The notes under the pieces: generated by a model
Told to the model about the DNA's origin: nothing
The model's input: the letters and a program-made list of their open reading frames with translations, nothing else
The model's database searches: none
Translations under genes and position numbers: made by a program
Shown: piece after piece, positions 1 to 5,700 of the stretch
How the letters are laid out: every line of letters begins with the position of its first letter
Position numbering within the stretch: position 1 is the first letter of the stretch
NCBI GenBank assembly: GCA_903858055.1
Contig: CAIOHM010000144.1
Location: 1 to 5,700 of the forward strand
Length of the DNA stretch: 5,700 bases
Source: an uncultured delta proteobacterium
Lineage (GTDB): Bacteria; Myxococcota_A; Polyangia; Polyangiales; Polyangiaceae
Direction of reading: 5' to 3'

Positions 1-35
1 ACGACGCGAGCCGCGACGGCACGGGCGGCCTGTGA
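1..35 (+). CDS. C-terminal tail of an upstream gene (partial)
   Basis: The frame beginning at position 3 reads DASRDGTGGL and stops at the TGA at 33-35. All ten visible codons end in G or C, as in the real genes of this window, whereas the other two forward frames contain codons ending in A or T. Its stop lies 8 bases before the ATG of sppA and overlaps that gene's ribosome binding site, which would fit an operon with translational coupling. Ten codons are too few to recognise a family, so no function is proposed. It could equally be non-coding leader sequence. Confidence 0.38.
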   Translation, partial: DASRDGTGGL

Positions 36-37
36 GG
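33..37 (+). promoter_or_regulatory. Ribosome binding site of sppA
   Basis: The bases TGAGG contain the Shine-Dalgarno core GAGG (34-37), six bases before the ATG at 44. This spacing favours ATG 44 over the in-frame GTG at 32, which has no purine-rich stretch ahead of it and would lie partly inside this site. The TGA in the motif is also the candidate stop of the preceding reading frame. Confidence 0.55.
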
Positions 38-43
38 TTGGCG

Positions 44-2611
44 ATGCGCGCGCACCTGCTCCGCTCCCGCTCGCACCACGCGCTCTGGCACGCGTGCGCC
101 GTGACCTTGTGCGGTGTCGCGGCCCACGCCGAGAGCCCCTCGAGCGCCCCCCTCGTCACGGCCCCCGGCCACGCCACGGCCTCCGCCGACAACGCCGACA
201 GCGTGGTTCGAAACCCTGCGAACCTGGGTTTTCTCACGGATTTCGATCTGCGCTACACGGGGCGCTTTTGCGCGAGCGGCAAGAACGCGACGAGCTGCGG
301 CCACGGCTTCGGTGTCGCGACCCCGCTCTTCCTCGGGCTCTCCGGCGGTGCGCGCTTCGACTACGTGACCGCGGGTCTCGGCTCCGCGGCGGCAACGAAC
401 GGCGAACTCGGCTGGTTCTCGTGGGGCCTCGCAGCAGCGCCTTCGCGAGCCCTCTCGATCGGCCTCTCGCTTCGCACGGCGTTCTCGGAAGCGACGTCGA
501 TCGACGGTCGCACGGGCTTCGGTGCGGCGGTCTCGTGGCGCCCCGCGAGCTTCCTCGGCGTCTCGGTCGTCGGCCACGACCTGACCTCGAGCGGCGCGAC
601 CACCGTGAGCACGGCCGTGGGTCTCGAGCGAGCGGTGACGTTCGGCGCGGCGCTGCGCCCCTTCGGCACGAGCGCCGTGGACCTCGGACTCGAGGCCAAG
701 CGGTACGGCACGACCGCGGGCTGGTTCGGGCGCGCGGTGGGCTCGTTCGCGATCCCCTACGTGGGGCGCCTCCGCGTCGAAGCGGAAGACCGCGCGGGCG
801 ACCTGCTCGCCGGAACATGGGCCTATTACGCCGCGCTCGACGTGGGGCTCGGTCCGAGCGCGATCACGGGCGGCGTCGGTGTGATGCCCAACGACGGCGG
901 ACGCATCTCGCCGATCGTCGCGGCCTCGCTCGCAGGGGTGCGTGACGAGGGTCTTCCCATGCCCGAGCGCGCCGTGCGCGTGCGCATCGACGGGACGCCC
1001 TCGAACCGTGGGCACGTGGCGCTGCTGCGCAGGCTCTGGCGGCTCTCGATGAGCGCCGACGTGGCGGCGGTGGTGCTCGACGTGCATGCGGAGCCGGCCT
1101 CCACGTTTGCCCACGCGGAAGAGATCGCAGACGCGGTACGCGTGCTCACGGCGCGGGGCAAGAAGGTCGTCTGCGCGGTCGAAGACGGCGGCACCCGCGC
1201 GCTCCACGCCTGCGCCGACGCGAGCCGCATCACGCTCATGCGCGCCGGGAACCTCCGCTGGTCGGGGTTCCGTGCACAATACCTGTACCTCGGCGAAGCC
1301 CTCGACAAGCTCGGCGTGCACTGGGAGTACGAGCGCATCGGTGCGCACAAGACCGCGCCCGAACAGTTCGCCCGCTCTTCGGGGTCTCCCGAAGCGCACG
1401 ACGACTACAGCGCGCTCCTCGCGCAGCAGGAGGGCGCCTTCGTGAGCGCCGTAGCCCGCGGCCGTCACCTCGCTCTCGACGAGGTGCGCGCGCTCGGCGC
1501 GAAGGGCCCCTTCACGGCGGAAGAAGCCAAGCGCGCCAAGCTCATCGACGCGCTCGCGTACGACGACGAGCTCAAGCACGTGGTCGCCGAGACCCTCGGT
1601 CGCCGCGTGACGCTGACGACCCGCGAGAGCGAGCCCATGGCCCCGCGTCGCTTCGGCATCGGACGCCGCCTCGGCCTCTTGTGGATCGACGGAGACATCC
1701 TCGACGGCAAGAGCAGCGTGGTCCCCGTCGTCGGCATGCGCAGCGCCGGGAGCGAGACCATCGCCGAGGCTGCACGGCAGCTCGAAGACGACGCGTCGGT
1801 GGGCGCGGTCGTCGTGCGCATCGAGAGCCCCGGTGGCTCGACGGTCGCCTCCGAGCGCATTTGGCACGCCCTCGCGCGCCTCGCGAAGAAGAAGCCCGTC
1901 GTCGCCTCCCTCGGGTCCATGGCGGCGAGCGGGGGCTACTACGCGGCGGTCGCCTGCCCCACCATCGTCGCCTCGCCGAGCACGGTCACGGGATCCATCG
2001 GCGTCTACTTCGGCAAGCCCGAGGTCTCGCAGCTCCTCACGCGCTTGGGGATTGGCGTCGACACCTACCGTACGACGCCGCGCGCCGACGCCGAGACCGT
2101 CTTCCGACCCTTCACCGGCGACGAGCGCGCCGTGCTGCGCGACAAGATCGCGCAAACCTACGACCTCTTCCTCGACCGCGTGGCGAGCGGGCGCAAGCTC
2201 GAGAAGGCCCGCGTCGACGCCGTGGCGCAGGGTCGCGTCTGGGCGGGCGAAGACGCACGCGAGCGAAACCTCGTCGACCGCCTCGGCGGTTTTCGCGAAG
2301 CCGTCGATCTCGCGTACGCGCTGGGCCACGTGCCCCAGAGCGGCGGGGTCCTCGAGCTCCCCAAGCCTGAGGGGGGAATCCTCCAGCAAGTGCTCGCCAC
2401 CGTGGCACACGGCAGCGGTGCGGGTGTGCACGATGGAGCTTCCCTACAGGTGGGCCAAGAGCTTCGCCGCGTCGCACGGGCCACGGCGCCGCTCTGGCTC
2501 CACGACGCGAGCCAGGGCCTTCTGCGCGTGGATTTCGCCAATGCGGACGAGGGCTTCGACGATGGCGACGACGGCGGCGACGGTGACAGGAGCGCAGCTC
2601 GCAGGCCCTGA
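44..2611 (+). CDS. sppA: Signal peptide peptidase SppA (67K type, peptidase family S49) with N-terminal barrel-like domain
   Basis: The product is 855 residues from ATG 44, well above the 618 of E. coli SppA. SppA is a serine protease with a Ser/Lys dyad that degrades cleaved signal peptides and other envelope polypeptides on the periplasmic side. Residues 1 to about 29 form a Sec signal peptide (basic start, hydrophobic core, AHA cleavage site); no lipobox fits. Residues about 40-295 are Gly-rich with alternating strands and an early ADNADSVVRNPANLG motif, resembling PorV/OMPP1-type outer membrane barrels; C76 and C85 could pair there. The two S49 halves follow. The N-terminal half (about 306-530) carries Lys436 in GAHKTAPEQF, matching E. 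coli Lys209 (YKSAVEPF). The C-terminal half (about 543-790) has ESPGGS, Ser629 in SMAASGGYY (matching Ser409) and TGSIGVYFG. The Lys-Ser spacing of 193 is close to E. coli's 200. The tail is acidic. The peptidase call is firm; the barrel call is inferred from sequence pattern only. Confidence 0.93.
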   Translation: MRAHLLRSRSHHALWHACAVTLCGVAAHAESPSSAPLVTAPGHATASADNADSVVRNPANLGFLTDFDLRYTGRFCASGKNATSCGHGFGVATPLFLGLSGGARFDYVTAGLGSAAATNGELGWFSWGLAAAPSRALSIGLSLRTAFSEATSIDGRTGFGAAVSWRPASFLGVSVVGHDLTSSGATTVSTAVGLERAVTFGAALRPFGTSAVDLGLEAKRYGTTAGWFGRAVGSFAIPYVGRLRVEAEDRAGDLLAGTWAYYAALDVGLGPSAITGGVGVMPNDGGRISPIVAASLAGVRDEGLPMPERAVRVRIDGTPSNRGHVALLRRLWRLSMSADVAAVVLDVHAEPASTFAHAEEIADAVRVLTARGKKVVCAVEDGGTRALHACADASRITLMRAGNLRWSGFRAQYLYLGEALDKLGVHWEYERIGAHKTAPEQFARSSGSPEAHDDYSALLAQQEGAFVSAVARGRHLALDEVRALGAKGPFTAEEAKRAKLIDALAYDDELKHVVAETLGRRVTLTTRESEPMAPRRFGIGRRLGLLWIDGDILDGKSSVVPVVGMRSAGSETIAEAARQLEDDASVGAVVVRIESPGGSTVASERIWHALARLAKKKPVVASLGSMAASGGYYAAVACPTIVASPSTVTGSIGVYFGKPEVSQLLTRLGIGVDTYRTTPRADAETVFRPFTGDERAVLRDKIAQTYDLFLDRVASGRKLEKARVDAVAQGRVWAGEDARERNLVDRLGGFREAVDLAYALGHVPQSGGVLELPKPEGGILQQVLATVAHGSGAGVHDGASLQVGQELRRVARATAPLWLHDASQGLLRVDFANADEGFDDGDDGGDGDRSAARRP
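2558..2587 (+). repeat. GAC/GGC low-complexity tract encoding an acidic Asp-Gly tail
   Basis: This stretch inside the end of sppA consists almost only of GAC, GAT, GGC and GGT codons and encodes DDGDDGGDGD (residues 839-848). It is followed by a short basic end, RSAARRP. It lies beyond the last peptidase segment. Asp-Gly runs of this kind can bind calcium, but no canonical EF-hand or repeat-in-toxin spacing is seen, so it is best read as a flexible acidic tail. Codon-level repetition could make its length variable between relatives. Confidence 0.6.
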
Positions 2612-2642
2612 GCAGCGCGCACGCACGACGAACCCGCGATCG
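2612..2642. other. Short convergent intergenic gap without a visible terminator
   Basis: Thirty-one bases separate the stop of sppA from the stop of the oppositely oriented TRAP binding-protein gene. No stable inverted repeat followed by a T-run is seen on either strand. Transcription from either side must end by another means, such as Rho, or continue antisense into the neighbouring gene. Confidence 0.55.
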
Positions 2643-3650
2643 TCAGCGAGCGGTCTCGGACGCGGCCGCTTTCACGAGCGACGCGACCTCGTCGAAGATC
2701 GCCGGATCGAACGTCTGCCCGCGCAGACGCGGGATGACCTTGAGGAGCAGCGCTTTCCACGCCGCCTCACCCGCCGCGTCGCTCTCGTAGCAGGTGACCT
2801 TTGCCTTGAGCCGCTCGTAAGCCGCTTGGTCCTCGAGGCGAATGCGCGACGTCAGCGCCTTCGAGGCCTGTGCACCCGTCTCTTCGAGGAGCTTCTGCGC
2901 GTCGGGCGCTAGTCCCTTGAAGCGCGTGTCGCTGAAGAGGAACGCGCCGATCGCGAAGACCGCGGTCCTCGTGTTCATGTGGTCGATCTTGTTCGCCCAC
3001 TGGAGCTGCTCGGCCCCGAGCGAGGGCGCGTTCACGACCTCGACGGTGCCCCCCGCGAGCGCCGGGAGGATCTCGGTGATCCCCAGCGTTTTGTAGGGGA
3101 TTCCGATTTCGCCGTAGATCGCGGGACCGATGACGTCGTTCGCGAAGGCGAAGACGCCGTGCCCCTTCAGGTCGTGCGGCGCGTTGACCTTGAAGCCCTT
3201 CGACATGGTCTTCATCTGGCCTACGTCGCCCCAACCCAGGATGCGGAAGCCCGCTGCGTGAAACTTCGCTTCGAGCTTCGGCTTGAGGCGCTCGCGCGCG
3301 ATGTCGAGCATCTCCCACGTGCGAAAAGCCCCGGGGAGCTGGAGCGCGAGCACGTCGCGGTTCACGGAGCTGAGACCGGCGGAGGTAACGGAGGCTCCGT
3401 CGAGCTGTCCCGTGCGCACCTTCTCGATCATCGCGCGCTCGTCGCCTTGCTGACCGTTCCAGAAGAATTGGAGCTGGAGCGCGCCGTTCGACTTCTTGGC
3501 GAGGACCTTCTGCCACGTGGTGAGGACCTGGCCCCACGGCGACTTCTCGGGTGCGAGCGCGCCGATCTTGAACGTGAGGCCCTCGGCGAGCGCGGAGCCC
3601 GTGAGCACGACGACGAGTCCAGCGAGTACGACCGGTGAAAGGCGACGCAT
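2643..3650 (-). CDS. Orphan TRAP transporter solute-binding protein, DctP family
   Basis: The 335-residue product is typical in length for a DctP-family periplasmic binding protein, which captures a solute and delivers it to a DctQM membrane pair. Residues 1-22 are a clear Sec signal peptide (MRR, a Leu/Val-rich core, then SALA before EGLTF) with no lipobox Cys. Family landmarks follow: FKIGALAPEKSPWG (27-40), FFWNGQQGDERAMIEKVRTG (62-81), LPGAFRTWEMLD (105-116), ILGWGDVGQMKTMSKG (137-152), DLKG (160-163) and PALAGGTVEVVNAP (196-209). Where most family members have Arg after DLKG (LKGLKIRV), this protein has Phe167 (LKGHGVFA), so a simple carboxylate ligand is less likely. The FRTWEMLD and LGWGDVG motifs recall the TatP-like branch that pairs with a TatT tetratricopeptide protein. 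No dctQ, dctM or tatT gene lies next to it. ATG 3650 was chosen because it starts the signal peptide; an upstream in-frame ATG (3776) would bury it behind 42 residues and overlap the divergent gene. No good Shine-Dalgarno is seen. The family call is firm; the ligand is unknown. Confidence 0.88.
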   Translation of the reverse strand: MRRLSPVVLAGLVVVLTGSALAEGLTFKIGALAPEKSPWGQVLTTWQKVLAKKSNGALQLQFFWNGQQGDERAMIEKVRTGQLDGASVTSAGLSSVNRDVLALQLPGAFRTWEMLDIARERLKPKLEAKFHAAGFRILGWGDVGQMKTMSKGFKVNAPHDLKGHGVFAFANDVIGPAIYGEIGIPYKTLGITEILPALAGGTVEVVNAPSLGAEQLQWANKIDHMNTRTAVFAIGAFLFSDTRFKGLAPDAQKLLEETGAQASKALTSRIRLEDQAAYERLKAKVTCYESDAAGEAAWKALLLKVIPRLRGQTFDPAIFDEVASLVKAAASETAR

Positions 3651-3761
3651 GGGAAGAACGCTTAGCAGGAAGCCGCCACGCGTCGTGCCGCGTGCATCAT
3701 TCGAGATTGCGGCGCGTGCGAGCTGCAATTTCCACCGGTTTTCTGGTTCACTCCGACGCTC
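3651..3761. promoter_or_regulatory. Divergent intergenic region between the TRAP binding protein and the histidine kinase
   Basis: These 111 bases must hold the promoters of both flanking genes, which point away from each other. The stretch around 3691-3750 is richer in A and T than its surroundings and contains a TGCAATTT run, an ACCGGT palindrome (3734-3739) and two GGTT copies in GGTTTTCTGGTT. No convincing -35/-10 pair or correctly spaced sigma-54 -24/-12 element was found by eye. Neither gene has a clear Shine-Dalgarno in front of its start. The promoter role is inferred from gene orientation, not from a recognised motif. Confidence 0.5.
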
Positions 3762-5700
3762 ATGCAGCATAGCCACGCCGCGGCCCTGAACCAGCTCGCC
3801 GAGGTCGTCCTCGGCTCGGACGAAGCGGAGGCGATCCTCGAGGCCATGGCCCGCGTCGTCGGCACGGAGCTCCAGGTCGACCGCTCGCTCGTCTTCGACG
3901 TGCGCATGAGCGAAGGCGTCACGACCTGCTGCGCCGAGTGGCTCAGGCCCGCGCTCCCTTCGATCGTCTCCGCCCGCAGGACCTACCCGCTCTCGATCTT
4001 CGGCGACGCTTCTTCAGCGCTCTTCGCCGAGCGCCAAATCATCGTGAGCCATCGATCGGCGCCGAACCCCGTCATCGGCCCGGCGGGTTGGTCGGTGCTC
4101 CATGAGGACCTGGGCGTCGGCACGGTGCTCTGGCTGCCCTTTGCCTTCCGCGAAGACGGCTTCCATCTGCTCGCCTTCAACCACCTCACCGAGCACGATT
4201 GGGTGCCGGCCGATCTCGCGTTCATCGACGCGGTACGCCGGCAGGTGAGCCTCGCGCTGGTGAAGCTCGAGCTCGTCGCGCAGCGCCGGAAGACCCTCGA
4301 CGCGCTCGCGGCGAGCGAGGCCCGCTACCGCGCGCTCTTCGACATGGCGCCCTCGATGGTCTTCATCGTGCGGCGCGACCTCCGCGTGGCTGCCATCAAC
4401 CGCTTTGCACGTGAGCTCCTCGGTTACAGCGAGCGCGAGGCCGTGGGCCAAGACGCCCTCGCCTTCATCGTCCCCGAAGATCGACCGCTCGTGCGCGACC
4501 GCATCCTCCGGTGCTTCGAGGAGCCCGGCCGTGTCATCGCCTGGGAGGCCCGCGGCGTGACGCGTGACGGGTCGGTGCGCCACGCGAGCCAGACGGCGCG
4601 CGCCACGCACGATCCGAGCGGCGAGCTCGTGATCTTCATCAACTCGGTCGACATCACCGAACAAAAGCGCACCGAGCAAGCGCTGCTTCAGACGCAAAAG
4701 CTCGAGACGCTCGGCGTGCTCGTCGGAGGCATCGCCCACGACTTCAACAACCTCCTCGGCACGATCGCCGGCAACGCCGATCTGGCCCTCATGAAGATCG
4801 ACGTCGAGTCCCCGGCGCGCGGCCCCGTCGAGAAGGCGTCGCTCGCCTCGCAGCGCGCTGCCGAGCTCGTGAAGCAGCTTCTCTCGTACTCGGCGAAGGC
4901 TCCGGTCGCCCGCACGCCCGTGGCGATCAACGAGATCGTCCGCGAACTCACCGCGCTCCTCGAGGTGACCATCGGCCGTCGAGCGCGCATGCACCTCGAC
5001 CTCGCGGAGCCTCTGCCCGCCGTCGTCGGCGACGCGACGCAGCTCCGCCAGGTGCTCTTGAACTTGGTGCACAATGCAGCCGATGCGATCGCCGAACTGG
5101 ACGGCGAGGTGCGCATCGCGACGCGCGTCCTTCGCGGTCGGACGCCCGAGGACCTCCACGTGCAGCTCTCGGTGCGTGACACCGGCGTCGGCATCGAACC
5201 CGAGAACCTCGAGCGCATCTTCGAGGTCTTCTACACGACGAAGGTCGCCGGGCGCGGCCTCGGGCTCTCGGCGGTGCGAACGATCGCGGACCGCCATGGC
5301 GGCACGATCGCCGTCGAGAGCCGCCCGGGCCATGGCGCGACCTTCACGCTCGTGCTGCCCGCGGTGGAGCCTCCACTCATGGCGGAGTCCGCGCCACTCG
5401 TCAGCGTCCGCGCGGACTCCTCGCCGCCTTCGCGCGGCGCGGTGATCTTGGTGGTCGACGACGAGCGCCCGCTGCTCGATGTCGTCAGCGCGTTCATCGA
5501 GGAGTTCGGCGATGTTCCCCTTGCCGCAAACACCGTCGGCGAGGCGCAGGCCACCTTCGCCGAGCACCCCGAAATCGCGTGTGCGCTGCTCGACCTCACC
5601 ATGCCCAGCGGCGGCGGCGCCGTGCTCGCGCGCGCGTTCAAGGCCGCGCGGCCCGAAGTGCCCATCGTGCTCATGAGCGGGTTCGCGCACAGCGACGTCA
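3762..5700 (+). CDS. Cytoplasmic hybrid histidine kinase, GAF-PAS-HisKA-HATPase-REC (3' end cut by window)
   Basis: The frame is open from ATG 3762 to the window end (646 residues seen). It is the only ATG or GTG in frame after the TAG at 3663-3665. No signal peptide or membrane segment is present, so the kinase should sense a cytoplasmic cue. A GAF-like domain spans about 8-166 (ending LLAFNHLTEHDW, then a helix), followed by a helical linker. A PAS domain spans about 185-302, from SEARYRALFDMAPSMVFIV to the closing SVDITEQKR. The H box GGIAHDFNNLL carries the phosphorylated His326. The ATPase domain has N box LLNLVHNAADAI (Asn434, Asn438), G1 DTGVGI (473-478), FEVFYTTK and G2 GRGLGLS. Pro is replaced by Val in the usual FEPF, and GRG stands for GTG in G2; the latter is common in such hybrids. 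A C-terminal receiver has acidic residues Asp566/Asp567, phospho-acceptor Asp611 in LLDLTMP and Ser639 in LMSGF; its conserved Lys lies beyond the window. All catalytic residues visible are intact. Output must pass to a partner outside the window, by phosphorelay or control of kinase activity. The signal is unknown. Confidence 0.92.
   Translation, partial: MQHSHAAALNQLAEVVLGSDEAEAILEAMARVVGTELQVDRSLVFDVRMSEGVTTCCAEWLRPALPSIVSARRTYPLSIFGDASSALFAERQIIVSHRSAPNPVIGPAGWSVLHEDLGVGTVLWLPFAFREDGFHLLAFNHLTEHDWVPADLAFIDAVRRQVSLALVKLELVAQRRKTLDALAASEARYRALFDMAPSMVFIVRRDLRVAAINRFARELLGYSEREAVGQDALAFIVPEDRPLVRDRILRCFEEPGRVIAWEARGVTRDGSVRHASQTARATHDPSGELVIFINSVDITEQKRTEQALLQTQKLETLGVLVGGIAHDFNNLLGTIAGNADLALMKIDVESPARGPVEKASLASQRAAELVKQLLSYSAKAPVARTPVAINEIVRELTALLEVTIGRRARMHLDLAEPLPAVVGDATQLRQVLLNLVHNAADAIAELDGEVRIATRVLRGRTPEDLHVQLSVRDTGVGIEPENLERIFEVFYTTKVAGRGLGLSAVRTIADRHGGTIAVESRPGHGATFTLVLPAVEPPLMAESAPLVSVRADSSPPSRGAVILVVDDERPLLDVVSAFIEEFGDVPLAANTVGEAQATFAEHPEIACALLDLTMPSGGGAVLARAFKAARPEVPIVLMSGFAHSDV

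Noticed and set aside
32..43. GTG at 32 as the start of sppA
   Set aside because: It lacks a Shine-Dalgarno, and the GAGG at 34-37 is correctly spaced for the ATG at 44.
44..130. Lipoprotein signal for SppA, since Cys residues lie in the hydrophobic segment
   Set aside because: The residues before each Cys (TLC, WHAC) do not fit the lipobox, which needs a small residue at -1 and an aliphatic residue at -3. The AHA site fits ordinary signal peptidase cleavage.
1833..2912. 359-codon open frame on the + strand spanning the end of sppA and the TRAP gene
   Set aside because: It is an Arg/Ser/Pro-rich out-of-frame reading of sppA that continues antisense into the TRAP gene. It has no domain pattern, and its codon third positions do not match the local bias.
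3691..3710. Imperfect dyad GCATCATTCGAGATTGC in the divergent intergenic region
   Set aside because: The two arms mismatch and the match length is within what chance gives in this composition, so it is not called an operator.
3722..3740. Possible sigma-54 promoter on the - strand (GG...TTGCA)
   Set aside because: The GG and GC elements in CCGGTGGAAATTGCAG are separated by 8 bases instead of the required 10, and the rest of the -24 consensus is missing.
3651..3776. Longer N-terminus of the TRAP binding protein from the upstream ATG at 3776
   Set aside because: It would put 42 residues of unstructured sequence before a perfect signal peptide and overlap the start of the divergent kinase. The ATG at 3650 gives a normal exported protein.
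4014..5690. Long 558-codon open frame on the - strand
   Set aside because: It lies entirely antisense to the histidine kinase, is extremely rich in Arg, Glu, His and Asp with no recognisable domain, and is the expected mirror of a GC-rich gene. The + strand frame carries all the kinase motifs.

Overview
The window is dense, GC-rich bacterial chromosome with nearly all third codon positions G or C and very short intergenic gaps. A large SppA carrying an outer-membrane-protein-like N-terminal domain, a solitary TRAP-type binding protein and a soluble hybrid histidine kinase together suggest a Gram-negative with a large genome, most likely a myxobacterium or relative (Myxococcota). That placement is inferred from composition and gene types; no marker gene is present.

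Layout. Positions 1-35 look like the last codons of an upstream gene on the + strand, whose stop overlaps the ribosome binding site of the next gene. Positions 44-2611 (+) encode a full-length exported signal peptide peptidase of the double-domain (67K) SppA type. Its catalytic Lys and Ser are intact, and it has an extra N-terminal region of about 260 residues that reads like a beta-barrel. After a 31-base convergent gap, 2643-3650 (-) encodes an exported DctP-family TRAP solute-binding protein with no transporter membrane subunits beside it. A 111-base divergent intergenic region (3651-3761) separates it from a + strand gene starting at 3762 and running off the window end. That gene encodes a cytoplasmic GAF-PAS-HisKA-HATPase-REC hybrid histidine kinase.

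How they may work together. SppA belongs to envelope protein turnover and may be co-transcribed with the gene before it. The binding protein and the kinase are divergently transcribed and could share regulatory DNA, but nothing in the sequence shows that the kinase controls the binding protein. No RNA genes, insertion sequences, CRISPR arrays or attachment sites were seen. The window reads as ordinary chromosome with two features worth a second look: the barrel-SppA fusion, and the orphan TRAP binding protein lacking the family's usual substrate-binding arginine.
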